From positions 434,001 to 498,000 of the forward strand of contig NZ_FWFO01000001.1 of assembly GCF_900172225.1 (NCBI RefSeq): a stretch of DNA of 64,000 nucleotides, given 5' to 3'. This document shows positions 53,597 through 61,380 of the stretch, piece by piece; position 1 is the first letter of the stretch, and each line of letters opens with the position of its first letter. The DNA comes from Falsiruegeria litorea R37 (lineage in GTDB: Bacteria; Pseudomonadota; Alphaproteobacteria; Rhodobacterales; Rhodobacteraceae). The notes beneath the pieces are model-generated. The model searched no databases. It had not been told where the DNA came from and saw only the letters and a program-made list of their open reading frames with translations. Both the position numbers and the translations under genes were made by a program.

Positions 53597-53600
53597 GATC

Positions 53601-54224
53601 TTACCCGGTTGAAGGCAGGCCAAGTGCCTGTCGCAATGCCAGTTCTGGCGAGGACAAAACAGGCACCGGCGTCGTCACATAGTGAGATGCCTGTGCCATG
53701 GACGCCTGAGCCAGAACGACACAGGTAATTTCGGGGTGAAGGCATAGGTTGCTGTCTATGCGATTGGCAATTTGCTCTGCAAATTCTTCGGCCTGGCCCG
53801 TTTCGAACAGGTTCCATAGGTCGCGCAATGGAAAGGGGTGGATGTTTGGTGCCAAACCCGCATCCAAAAACGCCTGCGTCAACAACGCTGACGATGGCTC
53901 CAGTGTACTGTCCAAGCAATATGCCATAAGCACCGGCCCCCTCGTGGCCGCTGCTGCATCCATCATCGGGCGATCAATACGCAAAGCGCCAGCATCCACT
54001 GCAACCTGCGCAATGCTGGTGCAGGTGCACAGCGCATTGGGAGCAAGCGCAATCTCGGCCTGGATCTCGTCTGAAAGGGCGACATCAATTCCGCCCTGCG
54101 CGCGTTCCAGCCAATCAGGCCGTATAACATGCGCCAGTTTGGCATTTGGTGCCAGACGCTCGGCCAGCGTATCAAAGGTATCGCGGTGTACATGAGCAGT
54201 GTGAAACAGGGTCAGATCGGTCAT
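53601..54224 (-). CDS. Asp/Glu racemase-fold protein
   Basis: A 207-residue protein with a racemase-like layout. NALCTCTSIAQVA provides a Cys-Thr-Ser motif (Cys68) in the position of the first catalytic Cys. The second half-site, VLAQASMAQA, lacks the partner Cys. One-cysteine members include decarboxylases and isomerases, so glutamate racemization is unlikely. It lies 69 bases downstream of mcl1 on the same strand with no strong terminator between, and may be co-transcribed. Confidence 0.65.
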   Translation of the reverse strand: MTDLTLFHTAHVHRDTFDTLAERLAPNAKLAHVIRPDWLERAQGGIDVALSDEIQAEIALAPNALCTCTSIAQVAVDAGALRIDRPMMDAAAATRGPVLMAYCLDSTLEPSSALLTQAFLDAGLAPNIHPFPLRDLWNLFETGQAEEFAEQIANRIDSNLCLHPEITCVVLAQASMAQASHYVTTPVPVLSSPELALRQALGLPSTG

Positions 54225-54293
54225 GAGGTTTCTCAAAATGCAATGGGGCGCCCGAGTGGACGCCCCAAGTATGCATGAATGGATGCAAAAGCG

Positions 54294-55253
54294 TTACCCA
54301 GCGGCGATCAGTTCCGCTTGCGCGACGATCACTTCGGCCTGTTTGATCGAGGCGATGTCGACCAGACGACCTTTGTAGACAGTTGCGCCTTCGCCGTTGG
54401 CCTTGGCCTGTTCCATGGCGGCCAGGATTTCGCGCGCTTCGGTTACGGCCTCGTCCGAGGGGGTGAAAACCTCGTTTGCGAGCGCGATTTGCTTGGGGTG
54501 GATAGCCCATTTGCCGACCATGCCCAGGGTGGCCGAACGTTTGGCCTGTGCGATGTAACCCTCGTCGTCCGAGAAGTCGCCGAACGGGCCGTCGACCGGC
54601 AGGATGCCATGCGTGCGACAGGCCGCGACGATGGCGGCTTGGGCCCAGTGCCACGGATCCGACCAGTGCTTTACGCCTTCGCGCAGCATATAGTAGTTTT
54701 CCTGCGTCCCGCCGATGCCGGTCGTCTGCATACCCATCGAGGCGGCAAAGTCGGCTGCCCCCAGGCTCATGGCCTGCATGCGGGGCGACGAAGCGGCGAT
54801 CGCTTCGACATGGGCGATGCCAGCGGCGGATTCGATGATCACCTCAAAGCTCACCGGCTTGGTGCGGCCCTTGGCGCGTTCGATCGCGGTGACCAGGGCG
54901 TCCACGGCATAGACATCTTCGGCGCAGCCCACCTTGGGGATCATGATCTGGTCGATGCGGTCACCGGCCTGCTCCAGCAGGTCGACCACGTCGCGGTACC
55001 AATAGGGCGTGTCCAGGCCGTTGATGCGCACGGACATGTATTTGTTGCCCCAATCCACGGTGTTGAGCGCCTCGATCACATTGGCGCGGGCCGCGTCCTT
55101 GTCCGAGGGGGCCACCGAATCCTCAAGGTCGAGGTTGATCACATCCGCAGCTGAGGCCGCCATTTTCGGGAACAGTTTGGTGTTGGAGCCCGGGCCGAAC
55201 AATTGGCAGCGGTTGGGGCGCGCGGGGGCGGCGGGCTGAATGCGGAAGCTCAT
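54294..55253 (-). CDS. mcl1: L-malyl-CoA / beta-methylmalyl-CoA lyase
   Basis: A 319-residue CitE-like lyase that cleaves L-malyl-CoA to acetyl-CoA and glyoxylate and beta-methylmalyl-CoA to propionyl-CoA and glyoxylate, the closing steps of the ethylmalonyl-CoA pathway. It closely resembles the Rhodobacter sphaeroides enzyme: PARPNRCQLFGPGS, VINLDLEDSVAPSDKDAARANV, SFEVIIESAAGIAHVEAI, GAADFAASMGMQTTGIGGTQ and GKWAIHPKQIALANEVF. The ATG follows AGGAG. It implies acetate, C1-derived or similar carbon can be assimilated without isocitrate lyase. Confidence 0.95.
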   Translation of the reverse strand: MSFRIQPAAPARPNRCQLFGPGSNTKLFPKMAASAADVINLDLEDSVAPSDKDAARANVIEALNTVDWGNKYMSVRINGLDTPYWYRDVVDLLEQAGDRIDQIMIPKVGCAEDVYAVDALVTAIERAKGRTKPVSFEVIIESAAGIAHVEAIAASSPRMQAMSLGAADFAASMGMQTTGIGGTQENYYMLREGVKHWSDPWHWAQAAIVAACRTHGILPVDGPFGDFSDDEGYIAQAKRSATLGMVGKWAIHPKQIALANEVFTPSDEAVTEAREILAAMEQAKANGEGATVYKGRLVDIASIKQAEVIVAQAELIAAG

Positions 55254-55554
55254 GTGATCTCCTGTCGCGAAGGTAAGGATATTTCGATTTTCTTGAGAAA
55301 TGAGGTATTAAATTGCGCGTCATAGCGCAAGGCTGTTTGTGCAGTCGCAGCATTGGCGTCGCAGCATCTTCGATGTGAGGGCCTATGAAGCTGCACAAAG
55401 TTTAATCGAAGTGAAAACTTGGAAGAATTTTGCGTGAATTTGCCTCGATGCGCAAATATTTCCCTTTGATGGTTTTCAAATTCATCACAACGCGAAGTGC
55501 TCGTGAGATCGCCTCATTAGCATACGCCAGAATCAAGAATAGGAGTGCACCGCA
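55254..55554. promoter_or_regulatory. Divergent promoter region of mcl1 and dgcN
   Basis: No gene is seen. The region is AT-rich and holds an inverted repeat TTGCGC-N6-GCGCAA (55313-55330), a direct repeat GTCGCAGCAT (55344 and 55358), and a looser TTTGCG...CGCAAA pair near 55428-55455. These could be regulator sites controlling one or both genes. Confidence 0.4.
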
Positions 55555-56556
55555 ATGATCGAGACACCGTATTTGCTGTTTTTGGGCGATGCGCCCGACC
55601 AACTCGCGGCCAAGGTTGCCATCGGTATCAAAGACTGGCGTCCTGAGAACGCTGTGGGCCAGTTCCGGATGGATGGCTGCAAGGCCGATCTGGGCCTGAA
55701 GGACATGGATCTGGCCGAAGCCAAGGCAGCTGGTGCCAAGACGCTGGTCATCGGTGTGGCCAACCGCGGCGGCGTGATCAGCCAGGCCTGGAAAAAAGTG
55801 CTGGTGATGGCGCTGGAAGAAGGGTTCGACCTGGCATCCGGCCTGCACAACCTGCTGCGCGACGAACCGGATCTGGTTGCCGTGGCCGAAGCCACCGGTC
55901 GCAAACTGCACGATGTGCGTGTGCCTGAGGTCGAGTATCCGATCGCCAATGGCGTCAAGCGTAAGGGCAAGCGCGTCCTGGCTGTGGGCACCGATTGCTC
56001 GGTCGGCAAGATGTACACTGCTCTGTGCATGGACGCCGAAATGCGCAAGCGCGGCATGAAATCGACCTTCCGCGCCACGGGTCAGACCGGCATCCTGATC
56101 ACCGGCGACGGTGTGCCACTCGACGCCGTGATCGCCGACTTCATGGCGGGTTCGGTCGAATGGCTGACACCGGACAACGACGAAGACCACTGGGACCACA
56201 TCGAAGGTCAGGGCAGCCTGTTCCACGTGTCCTATTCGGGCGTGACCATGGCTCTGATCCACGGTGGTCAGCCGGATGCCCTGGTTCTGGCGCACGAGCC
56301 GACCCGCGAGCACATGCGCGGTCTGCCCGATTATCAACAGCCGTCGTTGCCTGAATTGCGTGACATGGCACTGGCGCTTGGCAAAGTTGCCAACCCGGCC
56401 TGCCAGGTCGTAGGTATTTCGGTGAACACACAGCACATGCCCGAGGATGAGGCCAAGGCCTATCTGGCCGAGCTGGAGGCCGACATGGGCCTGCCCGCCA
56501 CCGACCCGTTCCGCTTTGGCGCAGAAAAGCTGGTGGATGCGCTGGCGGCAATCTGA
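55555..56556 (+). CDS. dgcN: DgcN-type protein (DUF1611), D-glutamate N-acetyltransferase
   Basis: A 333-residue DUF1611 protein. A P-loop-like VLAVGTDCSVGKMYTALCMDAEMRKRG lies near residue 142, with the N-terminal Rossmann-like part carrying VIGVANRGGVISQAWKKVL and the C-terminal VSYSGVTMALIHGGQPDALVLAHEP. Members paired with a DgcA enzyme are described as acetylating D-glutamate in marine bacteria. The gene is followed by a DgcA homologue after 66 bases with a hairpin between. The start has AGGAG. Co-location with dgcA and a D-amino-acid aminotransferase supports the call. Confidence 0.88.
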   Translation: MIETPYLLFLGDAPDQLAAKVAIGIKDWRPENAVGQFRMDGCKADLGLKDMDLAEAKAAGAKTLVIGVANRGGVISQAWKKVLVMALEEGFDLASGLHNLLRDEPDLVAVAEATGRKLHDVRVPEVEYPIANGVKRKGKRVLAVGTDCSVGKMYTALCMDAEMRKRGMKSTFRATGQTGILITGDGVPLDAVIADFMAGSVEWLTPDNDEDHWDHIEGQGSLFHVSYSGVTMALIHGGQPDALVLAHEPTREHMRGLPDYQQPSLPELRDMALALGKVANPACQVVGISVNTQHMPEDEAKAYLAELEADMGLPATDPFRFGAEKLVDALAAI

Positions 56557-56565
56557 TCTAAGCGT

Positions 56566-56600
56566 GCCGCCGGAGGAGGAGTTGAACCGCCTCCGGCGGC
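56566..56600 (+). terminator. Intercistronic hairpin between dgcN and dgcA
   Basis: GCCGCCGGAGG pairs perfectly with CCTCCGGCGGC across a 13-base loop and is followed by CGTATTTT. The T tract is short, so it may be a partial terminator or an RNA-stabilising element that lowers dgcA relative to dgcN. Confidence 0.65.
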
Positions 56601-56622
56601 CGTATTTTGAACGAGAAGAAGG

Positions 56623-57597
56623 ATGGGGCGCGTGCAGATAGAAGTCACCCGTGATGTGTTCAAACTGGCGCAGGTGTTCACCATCTCGCGCGGATCACGG
56701 ACCGAGGCCCATGTGCTGACGGTGCGGATTACCGATGGCGAACACCAGGGCGTCGGCGAATGTGTGCCCTATGCCCGCTACAACGAAACGCTGGAGTCGG
56801 TTGAGGCCGAAATCCTGGGGTTACCTGAAAACTTTGACCGCGAAAGCCTGATGGACCTGCTGCCTGCAGGGGCTGCGCGCAACGCGGTTGATTGCGCCCT
56901 GTGGGATATAGAGGCCAAACGTGCCGGTAAGCGTGCGTGGGAACTGGCCGGGCTTGAAGCGCCGGGGGCTGAGATCACCGCCTACACGCTGTCGCTGGCC
57001 TCGCCCGAAGAGATGCGCAAGCAGGCCGAAGAAAACGCACACCGTCCGCTGCTCAAGATCAAGCTGGGCACCGCCGATGACATGCCGCGATTAGAAGCGG
57101 TGCGCGCGGGCGCGCCGAATTCAAAGATCATCGTGGATGCAAACGAAGGTTGGTCTGCCGAAGTGTATGCCGATCTTGCGCCACATCTGGTGCGCCTTGG
57201 TGTGGCGCTGGTCGAGCAACCTTTGCCCGCAGGTGAAGATGACGCGCTGATTGGCATGGACCGTCCGGTGCCGGTCTGCGCCGATGAAAGCTGCCATGAC
57301 CGCACCAGCCTGCCCAAGCTCAAGGGCAAATATGATGTGGTCAACATCAAGCTCGACAAGACCGGCGGCCTGACCGAGGCGCTGAAACTGCGCGACGCGG
57401 CCCTGGCCGAAGGGTACGAGGTGATGGTGGGTTGCATGGTTGGCAGCTCGCTTGCCATGGCGCCTGCGACACTGGTGGCACAGGGTGCGGTTGTGACCGA
57501 CCTTGACGGCCCGCTTTTGTTGGCCGAAGACCGCGACACACCGCTGAATTTTGACGACGCCGGAGTGCACCCGCCTGAAGCGGGCCTCTGGGGCTGA
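56623..57597 (+). CDS. dgcA: DgcA-type enolase-superfamily racemase (N-acetyl-D-glutamate racemase)
   Basis: A 324-residue muconate/dipeptide-epimerase subgroup enolase. LLKIKLG holds the KxK catalytic lysine, VDANEGW, VEQPLP and CADESCHD supply metal ligands, and NIKLDKTGGL the second catalytic lysine. The family includes Ala-Glu epimerases; with dgcN upstream, N-acetyl-D-glutamate racemisation is the best guess. The start ATG at 56623 is preceded by GAAGAAGG. The dat gene follows after GGAGA with 10 bases between stop and ATG. Confidence 0.87.
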   Translation: MGRVQIEVTRDVFKLAQVFTISRGSRTEAHVLTVRITDGEHQGVGECVPYARYNETLESVEAEILGLPENFDRESLMDLLPAGAARNAVDCALWDIEAKRAGKRAWELAGLEAPGAEITAYTLSLASPEEMRKQAEENAHRPLLKIKLGTADDMPRLEAVRAGAPNSKIIVDANEGWSAEVYADLAPHLVRLGVALVEQPLPAGEDDALIGMDRPVPVCADESCHDRTSLPKLKGKYDVVNIKLDKTGGLTEALKLRDAALAEGYEVMVGCMVGSSLAMAPATLVAQGAVVTDLDGPLLLAEDRDTPLNFDDAGVHPPEAGLWG

Positions 57598-57607
57598 GGA
57601 GACAAAC

Positions 57608-58468
57608 ATGACCCGTACTGTTTATGTGAATGGCGAATACCTGCCCGAGACCGAGGCCAAGGTGTCGATCTTTGACCGTGGGTTCCTGATGGCGGATGCT
57701 GTTTACGAGGTGACCAGCGTTCTGGACGGCAAGCTGATTGATTTCGAAGGTCACGCCGTGCGTCTGAAGCGCTCGCTGGACGAGCTGCAGATGGCCGAAC
57801 CCTGCACCAAAGACGAGTTGTTGGAGATCCACCGCAAGCTGGTGGAGCTGAACGACATCAACGAAGGTCTGGTCTATCTGCAGGTCACACGCGGCAGCGA
57901 TGGCGACCGCGATTTTGTGTTCCCTTCGGCAGATACCAAACCGACCATCGTGCTGTTCACCCAAAACAAGCCGGGTCTGGCCGACAGCCCGGCCGCTAAG
58001 AAGGGTGCCAAGATCATCTCGATCGAGGATATCCGTTGGGGCCGCCGTGACATCAAGACCGTACAGCTGCTGTACCCGTCGATGGGCAAGATGATGGCCA
58101 AGGCCGCGGGTTGTGACGACGCATGGCTGATCGAAGATGGTCACGTGACCGAAGGCACCTCGAATAACGCCTATTTCGTCAAGGACGGCAAGATCGTGAC
58201 CCGCCCGCTGTCGACCGACATCCTGCATGGCATCACCCGCAAGGCGGTTCTGCGCATGGCGGCTGAGGCTCAGATGGAAGTCGAAGAGCGTCTGTTCACC
58301 ATCGACGAGGCGAAAGAGGCTGACGAGGCCTTCACCACGTCTGCGTCGGCCTTTGTGATGCCGGTTGTAGAAATCGACGGTGTTCAATTGGGCGATGGCA
58401 CCCCGGGTCCGATCGCCAAGCGCCTGCGCGAAATCTATCTGGACGAAAGCCGCAAGGCCGCGATCTGA
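57608..58468 (+). CDS. dat: D-amino-acid aminotransferase
   Basis: A 286-residue fold-type IV PLP aminotransferase. FDRGFLMADAVYEV is the family N-terminal motif, RRDIKTVQLLYPSMGKMMAKAAGCDDAWLIEDGHVTEGTSNNAYFV spans the PLP lysine (in DIKTV) and the phosphate cup, given as landmarks. D-alanine:2-oxoglutarate transamination yields D-glutamate, which the adjacent dgcN-dgcA could convert. Upstream of the ATG is GGAGACAAAC. A terminator follows 46 bases after the stop. Confidence 0.9.
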   Translation: MTRTVYVNGEYLPETEAKVSIFDRGFLMADAVYEVTSVLDGKLIDFEGHAVRLKRSLDELQMAEPCTKDELLEIHRKLVELNDINEGLVYLQVTRGSDGDRDFVFPSADTKPTIVLFTQNKPGLADSPAAKKGAKIISIEDIRWGRRDIKTVQLLYPSMGKMMAKAAGCDDAWLIEDGHVTEGTSNNAYFVKDGKIVTRPLSTDILHGITRKAVLRMAAEAQMEVEERLFTIDEAKEADEAFTTSASAFVMPVVEIDGVQLGDGTPGPIAKRLREIYLDESRKAAI

Positions 58469-58514
58469 GGCCAGAACGCGACGCCTCTCTGACGAGAACG
58501 GAACAGTTTGCAGT

Positions 58515-58552
58515 CCTCTCTTGGGTCAGCCTGACCTGAGGGAGGGTTTTTT
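58515..58552 (+). terminator. Terminator whose 3' arm forms the next ribosome site
   Basis: CCTCTCTTGGGTCA pairs with TGACCTGAGGGAGG (two G-U pairs, one mismatch) around GCC, followed by G and six T. The T run ends directly at the ATG of the CoA transferase gene, and GAGGGAGGG in the descending arm is its only ribosome site. Confidence 0.75.
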
Positions 58553-59743
58553 ATGCGACCGTTTGATGGCTTGCGGGTGCTGGACTTGACCCATGTGTTT
58601 GCAGGTCCATTTTGCGCCTATCAGTTGGGCGTTCTGGGGGCCGAGGTCATAAAGATCGAGCCCGTCAGTCAGCCCGATATGACCCGAGCAGAAGGCGCAG
58701 ATACTGCGCTGAACGCCCAAGGTATGGGCCTGTCTTTTCAAGCGCAGGGCGGCGGCAAGCAGACATTGGCGTTGGATCTGAAGTCCGAGCAAGGCCGGGC
58801 TTTGTTCGACCGGCTTGTCGCGACGGCGGATGTTCTGGTGCAAAACTACACCGCCCACGCGGTTGAGGAGTTGGGATTGGGGTACGACCGCCTGTCCGCG
58901 TTGAAACCCGATCTGATCTATTGTGCGATCAGCGGGTTTGGGGCCACAGGGCCCAAGGCAGCGCATGCGGCTTATGATGTGGTGATCCAGGCCTACACCG
59001 GGATCATGGCCGCCAATGGCGAGGCGGACAGTGACCCGGTCCGGGTGGGGCCCGCGATGGTCGACTATGGCACCGGGGCGCAGGCGGCGATGGCGGTCTC
59101 GGCGGCTTTGTTCGGACGGTCGCGTACGGGTCTGGGGCGGCGGATCGACGTGTCGATGGCGGATTGCGCGCTGATGCTGATGAATTCGCACACCGCGACG
59201 ACGCTGGCGACGGGACAGGCGCCCAAACCGCACGGCAATCAGGATCCCAGCCTTGCGGGCTATGCGACCTATGACACCGCAGACGGTCAGCTGATGATCG
59301 GCGCATTCTCCAACACGCAGATGGCCAACTTGATGCGCGTCGTCGGGCAGGGCGCGCGGGCGGATGCCATCCAAACGACGCCCCGCGCGCAGATCAGTGC
59401 GCGTCGAGAAGAGGATGCGGCGGTTTTGGCTGAGGTTCTTGCAACAGGCACAGCAGCAGAGTGGGAGGAAAAGCTGAATGCAGCCCATGTTCCCGCAGCT
59501 CGGGTGCGCGGTTTGGCCGAGACCTTGACGGAAGATCAGCTGGCGTCCCGCCCGGTGATCCAGTCCGTGGACGGCACGGCGCTGGCCGTGGCCGGGTTCG
59601 GTTTTGATCACGGCGGGCCGTCACTGGATCATGCACCGCGTGCGCACGGGGCCGACAGTCGGTCGGTGCTGGCCGAGTTGGGGGTCGGCCAGAGTGAATT
59701 TGATACGTTGCAGGATCAGGGCGTGGTGTTCAGCCCTTTTTAG
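58553..59743 (+). CDS. CaiB/BaiF CoA transferase family protein
   Basis: A 396-residue class III CoA transferase-like protein. VLDLTHVFAGPFCAYQLGVLGAEVIKIEP opens the fold, and an aspartate in RIDVSMADCALMLMN may be the catalytic one. YDVVIQAYTGIMAANGEAD resembles formyl-CoA/succinyl-CoA transferases rather than racemases. It follows directly on a terminator that overlaps its ribosome site. Substrate unknown. Its last 14 bases overlap the convergent DUF1244 gene. Confidence 0.88.
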   Translation: MRPFDGLRVLDLTHVFAGPFCAYQLGVLGAEVIKIEPVSQPDMTRAEGADTALNAQGMGLSFQAQGGGKQTLALDLKSEQGRALFDRLVATADVLVQNYTAHAVEELGLGYDRLSALKPDLIYCAISGFGATGPKAAHAAYDVVIQAYTGIMAANGEADSDPVRVGPAMVDYGTGAQAAMAVSAALFGRSRTGLGRRIDVSMADCALMLMNSHTATTLATGQAPKPHGNQDPSLAGYATYDTADGQLMIGAFSNTQMANLMRVVGQGARADAIQTTPRAQISARREEDAAVLAEVLATGTAAEWEEKLNAAHVPAARVRGLAETLTEDQLASRPVIQSVDGTALAVAGFGFDHGGPSLDHAPRAHGADSRSVLAELGVGQSEFDTLQDQGVVFSPF

Positions 59744-60044
59744 TCACGTTCTCTTCAAACGCGACCTCGAACGCGGCCTGTTTTTCGGGGCTCGCTTCGG
59801 TCTGATAGTTGGCTTTCCATTCGTCCATGGTCATGCCGTAAAAGATCTCGCGCGACTGCCCCTTGTTCATTTCGATGCCTTTTTCGTTCGCTGCCTCTTG
59901 ATACCAGCGGGACAGGCAGTTGCGGCAGAACCCGGCCAGGTTCATCATGTCGATGTTCTGCACATCAGTGCGGTCTTCCATCAGGTGCTTTTGCAGGCGG
60001 CGAAAAGCAGCGGCCTGGAGTTCGATTTCTGTCTGCTGGTCCAT
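59730..60044 (-). CDS. DUF1244-family protein
   Basis: A 104-residue protein with the DUF1244 pattern: LQKHLMEDRTDVQNIDMMNLAGFCRNCLSRWYQEAANEKG and YGMTMDEWKANYQ. The Cys-x-x-Cys in GFCRNCLSRWY could bind metal. Members are widespread in alphaproteobacteria with no known function. The start at 60044 is chosen over a frame extension of 14 residues lacking family sequence. It overlaps the end of the convergent CoA transferase gene. Confidence 0.88.
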   Translation of the reverse strand: MDQQTEIELQAAAFRRLQKHLMEDRTDVQNIDMMNLAGFCRNCLSRWYQEAANEKGIEMNKGQSREIFYGMTMDEWKANYQTEASPEKQAAFEVAFEENVTKKG

Positions 60045-60105
60045 GGCGTGGCTCCGAATGACTTGGGTTTGACGTAGAGGTAACAACCAAGGGAACGGGT
60101 TACAA

Positions 60106-60126
60106 CGGGGGCCACAACAGCCCCCG
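60106..60126 (-). terminator. Hairpin downstream of the small membrane protein gene
   Basis: CGGGGGC and GCCCCCG form a perfect 7-bp stem with a 7-base loop on the minus strand, about 40 bases after the stop of the small membrane protein. The T tract is weak (TTGT), so termination is plausible but not certain. Confidence 0.5.
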
Positions 60127-60166
60127 GAACGTTCAACTAGGTCTCATTGCCGAAGCAATGCAGGGC

Positions 60167-60406
60167 TCAAGCCAATTTGAGAGCAAGATAAGGCGCCACG
60201 GCAAAGATCAAGGTCAGTGTCTTGTATTTTGCCAGATAGGCGAAGTACGCCTTGCGGACGTCGGCCTCTTCCATCTTGAACATGCGGGCGTGAACCCCGG
60301 TCACCCAATTCTGCATTGCCAACAGCATCACCGTGGTGAAGGCCAGAAAGCCTATGTTCAGAACGGTCATCCATCCAAAGACGGTGGTCAGGAATTCTAC
60401 GGTCAT
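60167..60406 (-). CDS. Small membrane protein (DUF6868-like)
   Basis: A 79-residue protein with two hydrophobic helices (TTVFGWMTVLNIGFLAFTTVMLLAM and YKTLTLIFAVAPYLALKLA) joined by a charged segment with HARMFKMEEADVRKAYFAYLAKYK. The layout matches small alphaproteobacterial membrane proteins of unknown function. A GAAAGGAGGG ribosome site precedes the ATG. Confidence 0.75.
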   Translation of the reverse strand: MTVEFLTTVFGWMTVLNIGFLAFTTVMLLAMQNWVTGVHARMFKMEEADVRKAYFAYLAKYKTLTLIFAVAPYLALKLA

Positions 60407-60528
60407 GATACCCTCCTTTCAGGGATATCTGGTGTCCTCCTTACCCATAATATGGGGGGTGGGGCATGACCTCACAAGAACGTGAGCGTCGAAATCCGCA
60501 CCTCTTGACCCAGCGTCATGTTGTCAGG

Positions 60529-61266
60529 TCAGAGCCCGCTGTCCTCCAGCGCAGCAGTCAGAATCGGGGCCAGACGCTCGGCCCATGCTCTCTGACCAGT
60601 GTGATCCGCGATCAGGTCATTACGCAGCTCGATCAACACGTTCGGGCGGCCATGGGCGGTACAGTGCGTGTCGATTGCATCGCCGGGCAGAACGCCGGTG
60701 TAGGGCTCGTTTTCACCCACAGTCAGATCGCCCTCGGCCTTGAGCCGGTTGATCAGCGGGCGCGAGAACCGCTCATCCGGGGTGTAGAGGATGCCGATTT
60801 CCCACGGGCGGGGATCGCGACCGCGCAGCTGGCGGGTAAAGGAATGGATCGACACAATCACCGCATGCGGCAGGGCGGCCATGCGGGCCAATTCTCGGTG
60901 GTAGGGGCGATAGCACATGTCCAGCCGCCGCTCCCGCTCGGCCGCGTCCGCGTGGCGATTTCCGGGGATGATCGAGCCATCGTAGAGCTTCATCAACAGT
61001 GTCGGGTCATCTTCGCCCCGGTTCGGGTCGATCACGAGACGTGAGAAGTTCGAGGCCACAACGGGCGCATTCAGGATCTCGCCAAGATGTTTCGACACCT
61101 CATAGGCGCCGACGTCATAGGCGATGTGACGTTCCATATCCTCGCGCGGCAACCCCAGATCGCCGCCATCGATCTCGGGCGGGACGGTGTTGGTGGCGTG
61201 ATCGCAGGTGATCAGCCAGCGGGAGGGTTTGTTTTCGCCATGGGTGTAAAAGGGGGTGTATGTCAT
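60529..61266 (-). CDS. N-formylglutamate amidohydrolase family protein
   Basis: A 245-residue protein of the FGase family, zinc-dependent amidohydrolases. LITCDHATNTVPPEI, YDVGAYEVSKHLGE, NFSRLVIDPNRG and VIVSIHSFTR are conserved, with His and Asp residues suited to metal binding. In histidine degradation the enzyme releases glutamate from N-formylglutamate, but no hut genes are adjacent. Many alphaproteobacterial homologues may act on other N-acyl amino acids. It is divergent from pyruvate kinase. Confidence 0.88.
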   Translation of the reverse strand: MTYTPFYTHGENKPSRWLITCDHATNTVPPEIDGGDLGLPREDMERHIAYDVGAYEVSKHLGEILNAPVVASNFSRLVIDPNRGEDDPTLLMKLYDGSIIPGNRHADAAERERRLDMCYRPYHRELARMAALPHAVIVSIHSFTRQLRGRDPRPWEIGILYTPDERFSRPLINRLKAEGDLTVGENEPYTGVLPGDAIDTHCTAHGRPNVLIELRNDLIADHTGQRAWAERLAPILTAALEDSGL

Positions 61267-61380
61267 GCGCCTGTCATCTCTTTTGTCGCAGGTGTAGGAC
61301 AGTTGCCGCAGAAAGGGAATTGCGCGATAAGCGGTGCAAACCCGTTTGCGGTAACAATGAGCAGAACCAAGGGAGCAGCC

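Noticed and set aside
54245-54266. GGGGCG/CGCCCC hairpin after mcl1 as a terminator
   Set aside because: Six-base stem with no following T run; too weak to call, so possible co-transcription with the racemase-fold gene is left open.
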